A stretch of DNA of 64,000 bases. It comes from Planctomycetota bacterium (GTDB lineage Bacteria > Planctomycetota > UBA1135 > UBA2386). Within the stretch, counting starts at the first letter, position 1. Each line of letters begins with the position of its first letter. Under the pieces are notes generated by a model, which ran no database searches, had not been told where the DNA came from, and saw only the letters and a list, made by a program, of their open reading frames with translations. Shown here one piece after another: positions 23,500-36,646 of the stretch. The stretch spans positions 1 through 64,000 of the forward strand of contig JAEUHS010000008.1 of assembly GCA_016794035.1 (NCBI GenBank), written 5' to 3'. A program made the translations under genes and the position numbers.

Positions 23500-24116
23500 T
23501 TGGACTCCTGGCTCTTGTCGTTGGCGCCCGCGCCGGACGCCTGATTCGGTTCAGTGCCGCGCCGCCTCAGTTCGGCGCGAAACTCACGTGGCTGGTCGCC
23601 GTCGAGGTCGTAGGTCAGCCGCTTGCCGCCCCACGTCGTCGTGACCGTGTCCCGGTCGATGGCGACGATCAGCGCCTTGCCGACCGTGTCGCCGAGACCG
23701 ACGACGCGCCCGTCGACGACGGCGCGGCGCACGGTGTCGCCGATCATCAGCACGCCGAGGTGCATCGTCGGCGGATCGGCGCCGACCCAGCGGGACGCTG
23801 CCGCCGGCGCGGTCTCGCCGATCGGGGCCGCGGCCACGGCCGCGTCCACGGCGCTGACGAACGCCATGCGCACCGGCTCCTTGCCGCTCCACGAGCCGTG
23901 CCGCAGCAACAGGTCGATCGTCGGTGCCATCGCATCGTCAGGCGGATCGCCGCCGTCGACATCCGCGTCCGGCATCGACTCGTCCGCCGGCGCCACGGGG
24001 CCGCTGCCGCCGCCGAACTGCCCGTGCAGCGAGAAGGCGGCGATCGCCGCGCAGACGACCAGCAGGCCGACCGCCGCGCCCGGAGTCGCTCCCTTGCGTT
24101 GCTTGCGGCGCCTCAT
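23496..24116 (-). CDS. Pilus/secretion accessory protein (MshK/GspC-like position)
   Basis: This 206-residue protein has one N-terminal transmembrane helix after a basic start (RRRKQRKG) and a periplasmic part. The core LGVLMIGDTVRRAVVDGRVVGLGDTV resembles the beta-domain of MshK/PilP/GspC-type proteins that connect the inner-membrane platform to the secretin. Sequence identity is too low to name it firmly. It overlaps its neighbours by 4 nt on both sides, indicating translational coupling with the secretin and the PilO-like protein. Confidence 0.65.
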   Translation of the reverse strand: MRRRKQRKGATPGAAVGLLVVCAAIAAFSLHGQFGGGSGPVAPADESMPDADVDGGDPPDDAMAPTIDLLLRHGSWSGKEPVRMAFVSAVDAAVAAAPIGETAPAAASRWVGADPPTMHLGVLMIGDTVRRAVVDGRVVGLGDTVGKALIVAIDRDTVTTTWGGKRLTYDLDGDQPREFRAELRRRGTEPNQASGAGANDKSQESK

Positions 24117-24631
24117 TGGGCACCTCCGCGGTGATAGGTGGCCAGACCGAACTCGAAGTCGACGACCTCGTCGGAGCGCGGCGCGAGACGCCCCGACTCG
24201 ATCACGATCAACCGCGGGCAGCGCTCGATGCCGGCGGCGAGCTGGCACACCTGCTCCGGCCGCCCCGAGCCGCTCAGCAGGAACAGCTGCCGCCCGCCCT
24301 TGCTCGACGGCGACGCCTTCGCCGCGACCAGCGTCACGCCGCTGGCGTCGACCAGCGTCTGCAGCGCCTGCAGCGTCGCCGTGACCTCGCTGCCGTCCAG
24401 CAGCCGCCACTGCTGGTTCGCCTCGTCGGCCGGCAGCCGGCGCTGCCACTCGGCGTCCTCCAGTTGACGGCCGAACTCGGCGACCAGCTGCTGCTCGCGC
24501 GCCAGCTCCGCCTCGTTCTGCGTGCGCACGAACCGGGCGACGCCGGCGAACGTCATCGGCGCGAGGGTCGCGAGCAGGATGAACACGACCAGCAGGACCG
24601 TACGATCGACGCGTTTCACGAAGTCCTCCAC
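24113..24631 (-). CDS. PilO/MshJ-like inner-membrane assembly protein
   Basis: This 172-residue bitopic protein has a short cytoplasmic start, one transmembrane helix at about 11-33 (LLVVFILLATLAPMTFAG), a coiled-coil-prone stretch (NEAELAREQQLVAEFGRQLE) and a small alpha/beta periplasmic domain. This is the layout of PilO/MshJ proteins, which pair with PilN to align the pilus motor. Function is inferred from topology and from its place between the PilM-PilN fusion (16-nt overlap) and the MshK-like gene (4-nt overlap). Confidence 0.7.
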   Translation of the reverse strand: MEDFVKRVDRTVLLVVFILLATLAPMTFAGVARFVRTQNEAELAREQQLVAEFGRQLEDAEWQRRLPADEANQQWRLLDGSEVTATLQALQTLVDASGVTLVAAKASPSSKGGRQLFLLSGSGRPEQVCQLAAGIERCPRLIVIESGRLAPRSDEVVDFEFGLATYHRGGAQ

Positions 24632-26028
24632 GCCATGGTCAGGCGGAAGCGGAAGCGGCTCGGTGTGCCAGCCACCTCGCTGACGTCCTCCTGCCCGACC
24701 GATTCGAGGTACGGCAGGTCGCGCACGCGGCCCGCGAACTCGGCCAACATCGCCAGCGCGGCCGCGCGAGACGGTCCGCTGACGACTCCCGAGACCACCA
24801 CCTGCTCGGAGCTCGCGAACTGCAGCCCGTCCAGCGCCACGTCGGGGGTGGCGGCGTTGCTGACCTCGGCCAGCAGCCGACTCACGGGCCGCCGGCGCCC
24901 GAGCGCCTGCCGCAGCAGTTGCGCGGACTCGCCGTCGACCATCGCATCGGCGGGCTCACCGGTCACCGCGACCAGCTGGTGCCGCAGGTTCTCCCGCTCG
25001 CTGCTCGCCTCGACGACCTCCCGTTCGACCGTGGCGCTGGCCTCGAGGTCGCGCACGCCGTGCCAGCCGAGCAGCGCCCCGACCGCGACCGCCGCGGCGA
25101 GAGTGACCGGCCGCCACGGCGACGGTGGCAGCCGCAGCCGCGGACCCGTCAGCAGCGACACCGGCTCGTGGCCCTGGCACAGTTCGGCGAGCAACGCCGT
25201 GCTGGCGAGACTCGGCGCCTCGAACCCGCGACCGCTGTCGGCGACGAACGCAGGCAACACCACGCGCGCCAGGTCGCCGCGGATCAGGTCGAGCGTGCCT
25301 TCGTCGACGCTGATGCGATTGCCGAGCACCAGCGCCGACGGCACCTGGTGGCCCGTCTCGCGCAGCCACTCGAGCGTGCGCGGCAGCTCCATCGCCAGCT
25401 GCGCGGCCAGCGCCTCGGGGTTGCTCTCCGCGCTGCCGACCATGAAGCGGCGCACCTGCACCGGCGACCTGCCGTCGCACAGCACGAAGCGGGCGCGGCC
25501 GCCGGAGCACTCGACCACGGCGTAGCGTTCCTGGTCCTCGGGCGGCACCGCCAGGGCGAGGCAGGACTCGGTCGACTGCAGGGAGGCGACGCCGACGTTG
25601 CCGGCGGCGAACGCGAGTCGCACCGGCTCCCAGACGCTGCGCGGCAGCGCCGTGCCGCCGACGATCCACTTGCCGCCCTTCAGGCGCCGCACCAGCCGCG
25701 ACGCCACCAGGGCCTCGCCGGCGTTCGGCATGCTCGTCAGACGCAGGGCCTCGCGCACCACGAACTCGTCGATCTCGCGCGGCCGCATGTTCGGCAGCGA
25801 GCTGACGAAGTGCTGCATGCGCCGATCGCCGAGGATCACGTGCACGCCGTCCGTCTGCTGCAGCAGGTCGAGGGCGATCGGCTGCAGCGCCGCCGCCACG
25901 GTCTCGCGGCCGAGGTCCGCCAGCGCCACCCGATGGCAGTGCAGGACGCGGGGCGCGCCGTCGATGCGGCCACCGATGGTGACCGTCAGCGCGCCTTCGT
26001 CCAGTTCGATGATCGCGTGGTTCTTCAT
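24616..26028 (-). CDS. PilM-PilN-like fusion of the pilus/secretion platform
   Basis: This 470-residue protein has two parts. Residues 1-270 resemble an actin-like PilM/GspL ATPase domain (early IIELDEGALTVTI strand, later YAVVECSGGRARFVL phosphate-loop-like strand). A single transmembrane helix at about 285-305 (TLAAAVAVGALLGW) and a coiled coil lead to a small periplasmic ferredoxin-like domain typical of PilN. A cytoplasmic PilM-like part joined to a PilN-like part is essentially the GspL layout. It overlaps the next gene by 16 nt. The ATG at 26028 is preferred to one at 26070, which adds no conserved sequence. Confidence 0.75.
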   Translation of the reverse strand: MKNHAIIELDEGALTVTIGGRIDGAPRVLHCHRVALADLGRETVAAALQPIALDLLQQTDGVHVILGDRRMQHFVSSLPNMRPREIDEFVVREALRLTSMPNAGEALVASRLVRRLKGGKWIVGGTALPRSVWEPVRLAFAAGNVGVASLQSTESCLALAVPPEDQERYAVVECSGGRARFVLCDGRSPVQVRRFMVGSAESNPEALAAQLAMELPRTLEWLRETGHQVPSALVLGNRISVDEGTLDLIRGDLARVVLPAFVADSGRGFEAPSLASTALLAELCQGHEPVSLLTGPRLRLPPSPWRPVTLAAAVAVGALLGWHGVRDLEASATVEREVVEASSERENLRHQLVAVTGEPADAMVDGESAQLLRQALGRRRPVSRLLAEVSNAATPDVALDGLQFASSEQVVVSGVVSGPSRAAALAMLAEFAGRVRDLPYLESVGQEDVSEVAGTPSRFRFRLTMAWRTS

Positions 26029-26035
26029 GTCTGGT

Positions 26036-26686
26036 TCACAGCGTGATGTCGTCGGCGGTGCCGAGCACACGGTCCGGTCCCGCGCTGCGCAGCGTGTGCG
26101 TGGCCGCGGTCCAGTCGAGCACGGTGCCGAAGCCGTCGCGGTCGTAGGTCGAGCCGAGCCCGATCGCGGCGCGCAGCGGCGGCCACGTGCCCGCCACCGA
26201 GCCGCCCGTCTCGATGTGGTTGGCGAGCACCTCGACGATCAGGCGGAACCGCTGGTAGGTGAGCGCGATGCCCGGCACGGCGCCGTGCACGACGACGAGG
26301 TGTTCCTCGCCGGCGATGCCGTCGTCGATGCCGTTCTCGCCGCGGCTGCGCACGGTCGCCGTGTTGGCGACGTTGTCGAGCGCGTAGAGATACGGCTGCC
26401 CGGCGCCGAACGCGTCGACCAGGGTCGTGCCGCCGACGCCGGTCTGCAGGTGCACGCCGACGAACGTCGGATCCGCCAACGACGCCGGGAACGCCGCGTG
26501 CTCGAGGTAGAACGACTCCAGCGCCGTGGCGATGTCGGCCAGCTCGCGCCGCACCTCCTGCCGACGATCCGCCTCGACGACCGCCCCGGCCAACGGCACG
26601 GCGGCGGCGAGCAGCACGCCGAGCACGCCGAGCACGACGATCAGCTCGATCAACGTGAAGCCCCGTTCCCGCTCACATGTCGTCAT
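26036..26686 (-). CDS. Type II/IV pseudopilin
   Basis: This 216-residue prepilin has the cleavage site RG|FTLIELIVVLG and Glu at position 5 of the mature protein. The long hydrophobic N-helix is followed by a globular domain ending in SAGPDRVLGTADDI, an Asp-rich loop of the kind that binds calcium in GspG-like pseudopilins. A second similar loop (SRGENGIDDGIAGEEH) lies mid-protein. It overlaps the upstream minor pseudopilin gene by 14 nt. Confidence 0.92.
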   Translation of the reverse strand: MTTCERERGFTLIELIVVLGVLGVLLAAAVPLAGAVVEADRRQEVRRELADIATALESFYLEHAAFPASLADPTFVGVHLQTGVGGTTLVDAFGAGQPYLYALDNVANTATVRSRGENGIDDGIAGEEHLVVVHGAVPGIALTYQRFRLIVEVLANHIETGGSVAGTWPPLRAAIGLGSTYDRDGFGTVLDWTAATHTLRSAGPDRVLGTADDITL

Positions 26687-27488
26687 CGGTGCCTCCCGTG
26701 CGGTCGTAGCCGCCGGCGCGCACGCCCAGCACCGTGTCGACCAGCAGGGTGCGGCCGAAGCCGTCGACGGCCTTGGTGTCCGGCATGCCGAGGCGCGACA
26801 TCAGGCCGTTGCCGCCGGTCACGCGGTTCGGCAGCGCCGGCATGCCGTGGGTGACGCGCATCGTCTGGATCGTCGATGCGCTCGTGTTCAGCACGGTCGT
26901 CAGCGTCGCCCGCATGGCGGCGTCGGCGGTCAGCCAGGCGCGTTTCGCGATCGCGTGGTCGCGCATCGCGTCGCGCATCGCCACGACGTCCGTCGGGGTC
27001 ATCGTGCCCGCAAGGCGGTACTGGCTGCGCAGCAGCACGGCGCGGATCAGGCGCAGGCGGCCGCGCTGCCGCGCGCGCACCAGCGGTTCGGCCCCCACCA
27101 CGTCGATGACGTCGTCGGCCGTGTTGCGCCGACGGTCGGGGCCGCGGCTGCGCACCCGCTTGCCGCCGCCGACATTGCCGTAGTCGAAGTCGGTGGGCGA
27201 GAACCAGGGGTCGATGCGCCAGTCGCCGTTCGCATCGAGGCCCGCCGCCGCCGCCAGCGCGTCGAGCGACGTCGGGAAGCTGCCGTTGGCGCGGAACGCC
27301 CGGCGCATCGCGCGGTCGGCGACCTCGAGGTTGCGCTCGGTCCGTTGCGGCCGCTCCGCGAACGGGTTGGCGATGCCCTGCACGGCGAGCAGGATGCCGA
27401 CGCTGCCGGCGCCGATGATCGCCATCAGCACCAGCAGCGCGAAGCCGCGCTGGGCCGCGTTCGGGTCGGGTGTGCGGTGTGCGTTCAC
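26673..27488 (-). CDS. Minor pseudopilin lacking Glu5 (GspK-like)
   Basis: This 271-residue protein starts from GTG in a GTGA overlap with the gspF stop. The N-terminus has a prepilin-like site QRG|FALLVLMAIIGAG, but mature position 5 is Val rather than Glu. GspK tip subunits likewise lack Glu5. The remainder holds an Asp-rich SRGPDRRRNTADDV loop and a long helical insertion (VVAMRDAMRDHAIAKRAW). It probably sits at the tip of the pseudopilus. Confidence 0.75.
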   Translation of the reverse strand: MNAHRTPDPNAAQRGFALLVLMAIIGAGSVGILLAVQGIANPFAERPQRTERNLEVADRAMRRAFRANGSFPTSLDALAAAAGLDANGDWRIDPWFSPTDFDYGNVGGGKRVRSRGPDRRRNTADDVIDVVGAEPLVRARQRGRLRLIRAVLLRSQYRLAGTMTPTDVVAMRDAMRDHAIAKRAWLTADAAMRATLTTVLNTSASTIQTMRVTHGMPALPNRVTGGNGLMSRLGMPDTKAVDGFGRTLLVDTVLGVRAGGYDRTGGTDDDM

Positions 27489-28687
27489 TTGCCGAGCCCC
27501 TTCATGGCCGAGTAGATCGTCGTGACGACGAGCACCGCGATGCCGCCGACGACGACGCCGAGCAGCACCGTGACGATCGGCTCCATCAGCCCGAGCGCGC
27601 GCTTGACCGCTGCCTTGACCTCGCGGTCGTAGAGCCGGCTCAGCCGCTCGAACGTGACCGGCAGGCGGCCCGCCTCCTCGCCGACCTTGACCATGCTGAG
27701 CGCCACCGGCGGCAGCAGCTCCACGTCGCTGGCGACGTCGACGAGCCGCTCGCCGCCGAGGATGCGGGCGCGCACCGCCTCGATGTCGGCACGGAAGCGC
27801 GGCGACGAGACCGACGCGGCGGCCAGCTCGAGCGCGTGGGTCATCGTCAGGCCGGCCTGCAGGAGCACGCCGAACGTGCGGCAGAACTGCGCGATCGACA
27901 GCGTGGCGACGACGTGCCGCAGCACCGGCAGCGCCGCCATCACCGAGGCCATGAAGTCGCGCGCGCCACGCGTGCGCAGCGCGAACACCGCGGCCACCGC
28001 CGCCGCGATCGTGACGAGGATCACGGCGACGACGTGCTCCGCCACGAACCCGGAGGTCGCGATCAGCATGCGGCTCGCCGCCGGCAGTTCGGTGCCGATC
28101 TTGCTCAGCACGGCCCCGAGCCGGGGGATCACGAACGACAGCATGAACAGCAACATGCCGTAGCCGGCGGTCGCGACGACGACCGGATAGACCATCGCCT
28201 GCTTGACGATGCCGCCGATCTCGAGCCGCCACTCGAGGAAGCCGGCGATCGAATAGAGCACCTGTGGCAGGCTGCCGGACTGTTCGCCGGCCCGCACCAG
28301 CGCACAGTAGACGGCAGGGAACGCGAGCGGATGGGCCGCCATCGCATCCGACAGCACCTGACCCGCTTCGATGCGCTTCGCCACGTCCTGCAGCAGGTCG
28401 ACGATGCGCTCGTCGTCTTCCTGTTCGGCGACCGCCTGGAACGTCGACAAGAGCGGCACACCGGCTTCGAGCGCCTCGGCGAGGGCCTGCGTCAGCAGCA
28501 ACAGGCGGCGCGGCTTCAACTCGACGTCGACGACGGCGGCGGCGAGGTCGCGGTCGAGCGCCTTCGCGCGCAACAGCGTCTGGCCCTGGCGATGCAGCTG
28601 CGCGTGCAGCGCCTGCACATCGGCCGCCTCCAGTTCTTCACGAACCGTGGTGCCGTCGCCATTCAGGACTGTCGTCAGGAAACGCAT
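27485..28687 (-). CDS. gspF: GspF/PilC-type inner-membrane platform protein
   Basis: This 400-residue polytopic protein has two repeated T2SSF domains. The first runs at about 70-190 with ALAEALEAGVPLL and LVRAGEQSGSLPQVL. The second runs at about 270-395 with VLLQAGLTMTHALELAA and VKVGEEAGRLPVTFERLS. Three transmembrane segments (about 165-190, 215-235, 375-395) fit the family. It forms the membrane rotor/platform driven by GspE. It is followed directly by the GspK-like gene (4-nt overlap). Confidence 0.96.
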   Translation of the reverse strand: MRFLTTVLNGDGTTVREELEAADVQALHAQLHRQGQTLLRAKALDRDLAAAVVDVELKPRRLLLLTQALAEALEAGVPLLSTFQAVAEQEDDERIVDLLQDVAKRIEAGQVLSDAMAAHPLAFPAVYCALVRAGEQSGSLPQVLYSIAGFLEWRLEIGGIVKQAMVYPVVVATAGYGMLLFMLSFVIPRLGAVLSKIGTELPAASRMLIATSGFVAEHVVAVILVTIAAAVAAVFALRTRGARDFMASVMAALPVLRHVVATLSIAQFCRTFGVLLQAGLTMTHALELAAASVSSPRFRADIEAVRARILGGERLVDVASDVELLPPVALSMVKVGEEAGRLPVTFERLSRLYDREVKAAVKRALGLMEPIVTVLLGVVVGGIAVLVVTTIYSAMKGLGK

Positions 28688-28746
28688 GGCCCTCGGGGGT
28701 AGGGGCCGCGTCCGTCGGCACGGGGGACCGACGTGACGGGCTCAGC

Positions 28747-29400
28747 TCACTGGCGTTGGGCGATCATCAGGCCGATGTCGTCGCCGCTGAGTTCGGTCGT
28801 CGCGGTCGCCGCTGCCGGCGTGTCGATGCGACCGTTCGAACCCGCCGACAGCACCCACAGGCGCTTGTAGTTGGTCGCGTGCGTGCTGAAGCTCGAGATG
28901 ACGTTGATCACGTAGGGCCGCCCCCAGGGATCGAGCGGCGTCGAACCGGCGAAGTACGGCCCGCGCCAGCGCGCCGACCCGGTCATCGGGTAGGCGCCGG
29001 CCGACTGGCCCTGCGGCGTGTTGAGATTCAGGTGGTTGTCGAGCAGATCGCCGCGCGCCGCGTTCATCGCCCAGGTCGCCCACTGATGGCCGGCCGCGAA
29101 CGGATTGCTGGTCGGCATCGTCGGCCCGGTGAACAGCGAGTAGAGCGTGCTGTTGGTGCCCGAGCCGTTGCGCGTCGGGAACGTGCCGACGTCCTTGTTC
29201 AGCGACATCATGGCGGCGGCGATGACCTTGACCTCGCTCTCGGCCTTGGCGCGGCGTCCGTCCTCCATGTAGCCGCTGAGCATCGGCACGGCGATGCCGG
29301 TCAGCAGAAGAACGACCGAGAGAACGACGATGACTTCGACGAGCGTGAAGCCGCCTTGACGGGTCGCGGGTGTCCGCTCGCAGGGCGTGAGCTGATGCAT
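28747..29400 (-). CDS. gspG: Major pseudopilin (GspG-like)
   Basis: This 217-residue prepilin has the site QGG|FTLVEVIVVLSVVLL with Glu5. The N-helix continues into a globular domain with RWRGPYFAGSTPLDPWGRPY, a GspG hallmark (GPY...DPWG-PY), and ends in a GSNGRID loop. It is the first gene of the leftward operon and is divergent from gspE, 102 nt apart, so the two promoters must lie in that short gap. Confidence 0.92.
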   Translation of the reverse strand: MHQLTPCERTPATRQGGFTLVEVIVVLSVVLLLTGIAVPMLSGYMEDGRRAKAESEVKVIAAAMMSLNKDVGTFPTRNGSGTNSTLYSLFTGPTMPTSNPFAAGHQWATWAMNAARGDLLDNHLNLNTPQGQSAGAYPMTGSARWRGPYFAGSTPLDPWGRPYVINVISSFSTHATNYKRLWVLSAGSNGRIDTPAAATATTELSGDDIGLMIAQRQ

Positions 29401-29502
29401 GTGTCGCAGATCGACGCAGCGCGCCACGGCGCTTGAGCCGGCTGCGGGGTTTCCCTTGCCGGCCGGGTTCAGTTGCCGGCCCGGCGCGGCCGATCCCATG
29501 GC

Positions 29503-31182
<1,680 letters not shown>

Positions 31183-31205
31183 CGCGCGCGTCGGTACGGT
31201 CGGCG

Positions 31206-33827
<2,622 letters not shown>

Positions 33828-33929
33828 GGCGGTGGCGGGTTCGGGGCGGAGCAGTATGGCGACTGGCAGTCGAGGCCGGAACGGCCAATGCCATGCCCGA
33901 GCAGGCGCTCATGGCCGGTCCCTTTGTCC

Positions 33930-33962
33930 TTGCAATTCGGGAGCTAGACTCCCTAATTGCAA
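33930..33962 (+). promoter_or_regulatory. Inverted repeat overlapping the promoter of the AAA_14 gene (probable operator)
   Basis: Two 14-nt arms (33930-33943 and 33949-33962) match as inverted repeats at 13 of 14 positions around a 5-nt spacer. They are A/T-rich, which stands out in this genome. A TAGACT box (33945-33950) lies at the centre, and the right arm ends 2 nt before the start codon. The layout suits an autoregulatory operator, or an mRNA hairpin that hides the start. Confidence 0.6.
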
Positions 33963-33964
33963 GC

Positions 33965-35152
33965 ATGCTGAGTCGCCGTGCCGCCCCCCGCCTGGCCGCG
34001 CTGGTGCGAGCCCACCCCGTGGTGGCGTTGCTCGGACCGCGCCAGGTCGGCAAGACGACGCTGGCCCGCACCGTCGCCGACGAAATGTCGCGCGCGGCCC
34101 TCTACCTGGACCTCGAACGACCGAGCGACCGCGCCAAGCTCTCGGACCCCGAGCTGTTCCTCGGCAAGCAGAGCCAGAAGCTGACGATCCTCGACGAGGT
34201 GCAGCGCCTGCCGGAGCTGTTCCTGATCCTGCGCAGCCTCGTCGACGAACGCATCCGGAACGGTGAGAAGGCAGGCCACTTCCTCGTGCTCGGCTCGGCC
34301 TCGCGCGAACTGCTGCAGCAATCGTCGGAGTCGCTGGCCGGTCGCATCGCCTACCTCGAGTTGGCCCCGTTCACCCTGGACGAAGTCGACCGCCCGCGCC
34401 GACGGGCCGACACCGACCGGCTGTGGCTGCGCGGTGGCTTTCCAGGCAGCTATCTGGCGCACGACGATCCGGCGAGCCTGGTCTGGCGCGAGCAGTTCGT
34501 GCAGACGTACCTGACGCGTGACCTGCCGATGCTCGGGCTGCGGTTGCCGAGCGAACAGGTCGGCCGCTTGTGGACGATGCTCGCCCATGGCCAAGGCGAC
34601 CAGCTCAACGCAGCGCGGCTCGCCGCCGGTCTCGGCGTCAGTGGCAAGACCGTACGCCACTATCTCGACGTGCTGACCGAGCTGTTCATGGTGCGCCAGC
34701 TGCAGCCATGGGCCGGCAACAGCAGCAAGCGCCTCGTCAAGGCGCCGAAGGTCTACGTGCGCGACTCCGGACTGCTGCATCAGCTCGCATCCGTGCCGAA
34801 CGTCGACACCCTTCTGGGCCACCCGCTGTGTGGTCCGTCGTGGGAGGGCTTCGTGCTCGAGAACGTGCTCGCCCAACTGCCATCGACCTGGCGCGCCAGC
34901 TACTACCGCACGAGCGCGCAGGCCGAGATCGACCTCGTCCTGGACGGACCGCGCAAGCAGGTGTTCGCAATCGAGATCAAGCGCACGCTGTCGCCGAAGC
35001 TCAGCCGTGGCTACCACCATGGCTGCGAGGACGTCGGTGCGACGCGCGGGATGATCGTGATCCCCGAAGGCGAGCGCTTCCCGATGGCGAAGAACATCGA
35101 AGCCGTGCCGCTGCGGCAGTTCATCGGCGACCTGCCCGCCCTGTTCGAGTAG
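33965..35152 (+). CDS. AAA_14/DUF4143-family ATPase
   Basis: This 395-residue P-loop protein has the Walker A motif GPRQVGKTTLA at about 24-34 and Walker B LTILDEVQRLPELF at about 73-86. The sensor segment (LVLGSASRELLQQS) is followed by a winged-helix DUF4143 region and a C-terminal PD-(D/E)xK-like fold with AEIDLVLDG and FAIEIKRT. The family is common, poorly characterised, and often travels as single genes with signs of horizontal transfer. Here the A/T-rich inverted repeat directly before the start is foreign-looking. An ATG at 33893 would include the repeat in the protein and is less likely. Confidence 0.9.
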   Translation: MLSRRAAPRLAALVRAHPVVALLGPRQVGKTTLARTVADEMSRAALYLDLERPSDRAKLSDPELFLGKQSQKLTILDEVQRLPELFLILRSLVDERIRNGEKAGHFLVLGSASRELLQQSSESLAGRIAYLELAPFTLDEVDRPRRRADTDRLWLRGGFPGSYLAHDDPASLVWREQFVQTYLTRDLPMLGLRLPSEQVGRLWTMLAHGQGDQLNAARLAAGLGVSGKTVRHYLDVLTELFMVRQLQPWAGNSSKRLVKAPKVYVRDSGLLHQLASVPNVDTLLGHPLCGPSWEGFVLENVLAQLPSTWRASYYRTSAQAEIDLVLDGPRKQVFAIEIKRTLSPKLSRGYHHGCEDVGATRGMIVIPEGERFPMAKNIEAVPLRQFIGDLPALFE

Positions 35153-35208
35153 CCGGGAGGCGTCAGCTGCCGCTCGCAACACCGGGCTCACCGCGCGACA
35201 CTGCCGGC

Positions 35209-35511
35209 ATGCGCTTCCCGAACGACACGGCCTTCCACCTGCGCATGGCGGCGCTGGTGATCGGCTCGCTGTTCCTCGAACACCTCGCCAGGACCAGGCT
35301 GTCGAACTGGTCGTCGCCGCAGATCGGCATCGTCACGTTCGTGCTGGGGCTGGCGTGGGTGGCGCTGTTCGCGTTCCATCACGGCAAGGCGATGCAGGAC
35401 AGGGTGCGCGTGCTCGAGGATCGCATCGACCGGCTGACGCAGCGCGTGGACGCCGGTGAGGACGAACAGCGCGCGCGCCGCGCCCTGCCACCCATGAGGA
35501 GAACAACGTGA
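35209..35511 (+). CDS. Small membrane protein with C-terminal coiled coil
   Basis: This 100-residue protein of unknown function has two hydrophobic helices (about 12-24 and 39-57) and a charged coiled-coil tail (MQDRVRVLEDRIDRLTQRV). Its stop overlaps the start region of the DinB-like gene, so the two are probably translated together. Such small proteins often act as membrane-bound partners, but nothing specific can be said. Confidence 0.65.
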   Translation: MRFPNDTAFHLRMAALVIGSLFLEHLARTRLSNWSSPQIGIVTFVLGLAWVALFAFHHGKAMQDRVRVLEDRIDRLTQRVDAGEDEQRARRALPPMRRTT

Positions 35512-36047
35512 TGGACCTCCTGCCGTCGTTCCGCACCGAGTACCAGCGCTACCGCCGGCTGGTGGAACTCGCCGTCGCCCAGGTCGACGACGCCGACCTG
35601 CACCACCGCCCGCACGAGGACGGCAACTCGATCGCGATCACGATCGGCCACCTGACCGGCAACCTGCGCTCGCGCTTCACCGACTTCCTGACCAGCGACG
35701 GTGAGAAGCAGTGGCGCCAGCGCGACGCCGAGTTCGATGATCCCGGCCTCGACCGCGAGACGCTGCTGGCGAACTGGCGCGAAGCGTGGCGCATCGTCGA
35801 CACCGCGCTGGCCGCCGTCGACGACGCCGGCCCGGACGTGTTCGCGCGCACGATCACGATCCGCAGGCAGCCGCTGACCGTGCTCGACGCGCTGCTGCGC
35901 TCGGTCGCGCACGTCGCCTACCACACGGGTCAGGTCGTGCAGCTCGCGCGCGCGTTCGCCGGTTCCCGCTGGCAGAGCCTGTCGATCCCGCGCGGCGGCT
36001 CGGCGGACTACGCGGCGAACCCGACGCGCGAACGTGGGACGCAATGA
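35511..36047 (+). CDS. DinB-like/DUF1572 protein
   Basis: This 178-residue four-helix-bundle protein resembles DUF1572 of the DinB superfamily: FRTEYQRYRRLVELAVAQV, then SIAITIGHLTGNLRSRF with the first metal-site His, and SVAHVAYHTGQVVQLAR with the later His pair. The superfamily includes thiol-dependent S-transferases (BstA, MSH/mycothiol type), but many members are uncharacterised. A GAGGA sequence precedes the ATG; a GTG one codon earlier is possible. It overlaps the previous gene by one base. Confidence 0.8.
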   Translation: MDLLPSFRTEYQRYRRLVELAVAQVDDADLHHRPHEDGNSIAITIGHLTGNLRSRFTDFLTSDGEKQWRQRDAEFDDPGLDRETLLANWREAWRIVDTALAAVDDAGPDVFARTITIRRQPLTVLDALLRSVAHVAYHTGQVVQLARAFAGSRWQSLSIPRGGSADYAANPTRERGTQ

Positions 36048-36056
36048 CGCACGGGA

Positions 36057-36488
36057 TCAGCCAACCAGCGGATTCAGCGTTCGCAGCTTCGGGAAACGGG
36101 AGAAGTCCCGGTCGGCGGTCCAGATCTCGCGCACCCCGTGCTGGGCGCAGATCGCGGCCACGCGCGCTTCGTGCAGCTGCGGACCCGTGATGCCTCCGCT
36201 CTGCACGACCGCGCGCAGCGCGTCCCCGTGCCCGTCCCCTTCGGCAAGCAGCACCAACGTGGGAGCGCCCAGCCAGATGTCGACCTGCGCCAGCGCCTTC
36301 TCGACACTCGACGGCGGGGCCCAGATCTTCGGGTGGGTGACGATGGCCAGGAAGTGCACGCAGGGCCGCGGCATGCACCACGCCGCCGAACCCTCGGCGA
36401 GTTGCCTGATCGCCGCGAACGCAGGTTCGTGCCACGCCGAGTCGCGGCGGTGCGCGTGGACCAGCACGTTGGTGTCGACCGCGATCAC
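36057..36488 (-). CDS. PIN-domain ribonuclease (VapC-like)
   Basis: This PIN protein of 143 residues is read from a GTG that gives VIAVDTNVLVHAHRRD, the typical PIN start with the first catalytic Asp. Later acidic residues lie in SVEKALAQ, and the C-terminal EIWTADRDFSRFP carries the last Asp pair. VapC toxins cleave tRNA or rRNA. No antitoxin gene is recognisable. The frame stays open and coding-like upstream (ATG at 36560, and further to a GTG overlapping the stop of the next gene), with LEEFPSPRAYGFSRF just before the PIN domain, so the true start may be earlier. Confidence 0.75.
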   Translation of the reverse strand: MIAVDTNVLVHAHRRDSAWHEPAFAAIRQLAEGSAAWCMPRPCVHFLAIVTHPKIWAPPSSVEKALAQVDIWLGAPTLVLLAEGDGHGDALRAVVQSGGITGPQLHEARVAAICAQHGVREIWTADRDFSRFPKLRTLNPLVG

Positions 36489-36646
36489 GAACCGCGAGAA
36501 GCCGTAGGCGCGCGGCGATGGGAATTCCTCGAGCACGCACACCCCGTTCTGGATCGCCATCGAGACGAAGGCGCCTGCCCACAGTCCGACCAGGGCTCGC
36601 AGACTGCGCCGCTGCCAGGTCAGCCGCGAGGTCCCCGTCGGCGCCC

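Noticed and set aside
33893..33964. Longer AAA_14 ATPase starting at 33893
   Set aside because: The extension would translate the inverted repeat and lie upstream of the promoter-like box; the ATG at 33965 gives the normal distance to the P-loop.
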